The position numbers were made by a program, and so were the translations under genes. Of a stretch of DNA of 64,000 nucleotides, positions 61,414 through 64,000 are shown piece by piece. This DNA is from Antedon mediterranea (taxonomy: Eukaryota > Echinodermata > Crinoidea > Comatulida > Antedonidae), in NCBI RefSeq assembly GCF_964355755.1, contig NC_092677.1:21734101-21798100 (forward strand). The letters are read 5' to 3'. Within the stretch, counting starts at the first letter, position 1; each line of letters begins with the position of its first letter. The notes under the pieces were generated by a model, which saw nothing but the letters and a program-made list of their open reading frames with translations, did no database searches and was not told the DNA's origin.

Positions 61414-62656
61414 CTAGAAATTAATTTAACTTTGACGAATTATTGTTGATCATTTTTATAATTTTATGGACATTAATATTTTTTAAACATGCACGTATGC
61501 GAACATACGATCGGAAAATGTTGATGTATGCCTTCCTATTATACGCTTATAGTGCTGAGTTGTGTATATTATATGCCATATACATTAAGTACAGTATATA
61601 CTGTATATCTATATACCGTGTAGCATTGGTGAAATTACGGACAAACATCATGTTCTAATTTTTTGGCATTGATAACATTATCAAAATAAACTTGTGGATA
61701 ACAATATCGAAAGATAATGAATTGAGCAATAAAATATAACAATTGGAAGAAAATTTGGCACGTAGAAGCGTGGTGCGCGCTCTTTAAAATTTGTATAACT
61801 TTGACGAAAGAGATGAAAAAACTACTTTTTAACTGGCCATATGATAACGTTACAACATCCGATAGACCTAATTTTTAAATAAATTCATATCTACATTTTA
61901 CAAGCTCTCATAATAAGTTATAAAAATCAAGGTCAACTTTATTTCAGAAGAGCTGCAAGGTATTCAAATATCCGTTGTAGGTGAAATTACGTAATCAGCG
62001 TTATTTAAATTTTTAGACATGATGAAATCATCTAAATGGAAATGTTGGCAACTCATGAGTAACATAATTGGTTGAGGTAGAATATATTAAAAATTAAAAG
62101 AAAATCGATCACAGATAAGCGAGATGCCCTCTGTTCAATATGATTGTCTAAGATGAAACGAAAAAAATCCAATTTTTTTATTTATGTGGCCAAATGATGA
62201 CATATATTTTTGTACGTCTAATATGTACATGATGCATTCATAACTCCAACTCATTGGCTTCCACAATCAGTTAAAAAAAATTGGTAGTAAGCGTCCATTC
62301 TGAAGAGTTATATTTATATATTATAAGGCCTTATTTTTTACCGTTTTTGACACTTTTGTGCAATTAATGTGCGCATTTTGTCATTTTTACTCGGGGTACC
62401 CGAGTCTAGTACTTACTCATTTTCTCCTTCTCTTCCTCCATCTGGACACTATTGAGTAAAAAGTGCGATTTTTAAAGTACTACTCCTCCCTTATTCGTTA
62501 TAGTATTGAGCTGGGATTTGGCATGAACATACTACAGGGATATGTCCTCAAAGCTATAGAGCCGGATTTTTAATTTTTTGTTAATTAATTTGTTTAATTA
62601 AGAAGCCACAATGTGTGACACACACCACAGCGTTATGTAGTTATATGGTTATATGC

Positions 62657-62728
62657 GGATTCTTGGCGTAGTGGTTATCACGTTTGCTTAACACGCAGAA
62701 GGTACCTGGTTCAAGCCCGGACGAAACC
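62657..62728 (+). tRNA. tRNA-Val(AAC)-like sequence 1 of the single element
   Basis: GGATTCT...CGAAACC has two acceptor mismatches. The D arm GCGTAGTGGTTATCAC and anticodon loop TTAACAC (AAC) are tRNA-Val-like. T loop TTCAAGC. A T-run follows at 62729, a possible Pol III stop. Confidence 0.55.
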
Positions 62729-62940
62729 TTTTTTTTAAACTTTATGGTGAAAAGTACTGTATACGCAATATGATAATTATACAGAGTATATCTTATTTTT
62801 ATTATTTTTTAAAATACTTATTTTGTGTAATCGGTAATTATCACTTTTACACATGTTTATTTTGCTTTGTGCTTATTACCATTTATTTGTAATTTAAATG
62901 GATTAAAAAACTTTCTGTAACCCACATTTTTAATGTAAGA

Positions 62941-63011
62941 GGTTTCGTAGTGTAGTGGTTGTCAAGTCTGCTTAACACGCAGAAGGTCCCGGTTCGAGCC
63001 CTGGCGAAACC
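62941..63011 (+). tRNA. tRNA-Val(AAC)-like sequence 2 of the single element
   Basis: GGTTTCG and CGAAACC pair perfectly over seven bases. The anticodon arm TCTGC-TTAACAC-GCAGA is perfect. One T-stem mismatch, a short variable region and a weak D stem suggest loss of tRNA function. Same as 21294-21364. Confidence 0.6.
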
Positions 63012-63458
63012 TATTTTCTTTACTTTCTAACTGTATACGTCTGTATACAGCTTCTTTCGCTGTACCCCGAGTATTGCACATTCGTGCTTGTTTAACCTGC
63101 TCGTATAGCGTTATTTAAAGTCGGAATAGACTCAAATTTGGTGAATGTAATTTTGAGCTTTTTAAATTTTTAACGCGCGATTTCACTATTAATTTTTATT
63201 TTATTTGCTATTCTTTTTACCCTTGACATGCAGTTTATGTATAGTGAATTTTATTGACATGTGATTACAAGTAATATAGAGATATGATCGATAATGTGAT
63301 TTCACAAAATTGCGTATAAATTACGTCACAGATGAGTGAACTTTTTGAGATAATTGTTACACAAAATAGTGTACAGAAACAATAAAAAGAAAAAAAATAA
63401 CAATAAAGATTTCATACAATAATAATAGATAATCATTTTATTCTAAATGATAACCTAA

Positions 63459-63658
63459 AAATATAATTACACACGTACATGATTCGTATAGTATACTAAT
63501 AATATTATTTGTCGCATCAACTTCCAAAATTGACCTTTGTGACATTGTTTTTGCAGCGGTATACTTTCAATAAGTTCAAACAAACAACAAAATAAGACAG
63601 ACTCAAAAATACTTTTAATGCAGTGTTTAGTTGTTTCAAATACAATCACAAACTTTAA
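63459..63658. other. Short unannotated spacer between elements
   Basis: AT-rich, nothing recognised; a 60-codon minus-strand frame lies mostly here and has no support. Confidence 0.5.
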
Positions 63659-64000
63659 CTAGATTTGAACTCGTCACTACGGACGAGTTAGGTTATCCGC
63701 AGCGCAAAGGCCACGTGCACGTCATACGTTAAAATATTGCGCGCAGAAAAACGATTAAGTAATTGAAACAATTTCAGCGTGCTCTTTATTTTTCGTCACG
63801 TCTGAGTATATACGGTATACACTATATACTGTTTACGTACTACATACAGTGCAGAATAGGTGAAAATAAGTGACCAAAGTTATTGACGCTTTTGAACATA
63901 ATGACGTCATCACAATTTTTAAAATGGTGAATCGTGCGAAAGATAATTGATAGACCTAGACAACATAAAAAAAATGGGGGGAATTGGAATACAAATAAGT
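63659..64000 (-). mobile_element. Type A Helentron-like element, cut by the window end
   Basis: On the minus strand the 3' end AACTCGTC...GACGAGTTCAAATCTAG lies at 63659, followed by T. The adjacent 340 bp closely match 23745-24080, including GGTTATCCGC, CACGTGCACGTCATACGTT and TGACGTCATCAC. The 5' end is beyond the window. Confidence 0.8.

Larger units (their letters stand above)
62389..63090 (+). mobile_element. Single full-length tRNA-Val-bearing Helentron-like element (702 bp)
   Basis: The 5' end is ACTCGGGGTACCCGAGTCTAG. The 3' end is GTACCCCGAGT followed by ATTGCACATTCGTGCTTG. The 11-bp ACTCGGGGTAC and GTACCCCGAGT are exact inverted repeats, terminal on the left and subterminal on the right, with a hairpin at the right end. 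TTT follows, adjoining a T-run target. Two tRNA-Val-like segments are on the same strand. A second hairpin TACAGC/GCTGTA lies just inside the 3' end. No ORF of note. Confidence 0.75.
61414..63458 (-). mobile_element. Type E Helentron-like element, minus strand, with nested tRNA-Val element
   Basis: Its 5' end (63458) is AGGTTATCATTTAG with partner AAATGATTATCT, a drifted form of the 56290 start. The body follows 56290-57151 closely and then continues. The 3' end is a decayed hairpin AATTCGTCAAAG..., then TTTCTAG at 61414 followed by T. A single tRNA-Val element (62389-63090) is inserted; removing it restores continuity with the 56860 region (GTCATTTTT|AACGTGCTCG-like). The frame at 61443-61658 is not convincing. 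Confidence 0.65.

Overview
This is an AT-rich, repeat-dominated stretch of animal nuclear DNA. Evidence for a eukaryote is a conserved GT-AG intron in a transposase-like gene (59094-59335), a non-LTR retrotransposon fragment, tRNA-derived repeats with RNA polymerase III boxes, and large families of DNA and rolling-circle transposons. The abundance of AGGCCTA-type low-complexity DNA (22020-22140, 38690-38890, 57620-58320) and the element types recall marine invertebrate deuterostomes such as echinoderms. That placement is inference, with low to moderate confidence. I recognise no intact host protein-coding gene.

Layout. (1) 1-33660 is a satellite of about 261 bp per monomer, roughly 115-120 monomers in all including a small island at 35150-35800. 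It has higher-order structure and is interrupted by two insertions. One (20356-22738) is a composite of a tRNA-Val-bearing element that itself carries a foldback element. The other (23745-24966) is a Helitron-like element. (2) 33660-36540 is a tandemly duplicated segment with two tRNA-derived short repeats. (3) 36540-38900 is mostly unrecognised DNA, with a poly-C tract and a CpG-rich block ending in a splice-donor-like site. (4) 38920-40610 is a terminal-inverted-repeat element with an 8-bp target duplication. (5) 40879-46081 looks like a 5.2-kb element with about 125-bp inverted ends, holding tandem duplications, a decayed reverse transcriptase and a decayed ORF of another repeat-type protein family. 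(6) 46742-57151 is a nest of Helentron/Helitron2-like non-autonomous elements. (7) 57150-57420 is a minisatellite. (8) 58377-60473 is an integrase-type DDE transposase gene with an intact catalytic exon and a damaged first coding exon. (9) 61414-64000 holds two more Helitron-like elements on the minus strand, one with a nested copy of the tRNA-Val element.

The most notable reading is that each satellite monomer carries, on the minus strand and in tRNA-gene order and spacing, a TATA-like block, an A box, a perfect B box and an oligo-T terminator. The array therefore looks like more than one hundred short Pol III cassettes. Two other tRNA-derived families also sit in the window. The second theme is that two Helitron-like families can be resolved with internal evidence alone: their asymmetric terminal inverted repeats co-vary, their nesting can be unpicked, and neighbouring repeat copies supply empty sites.
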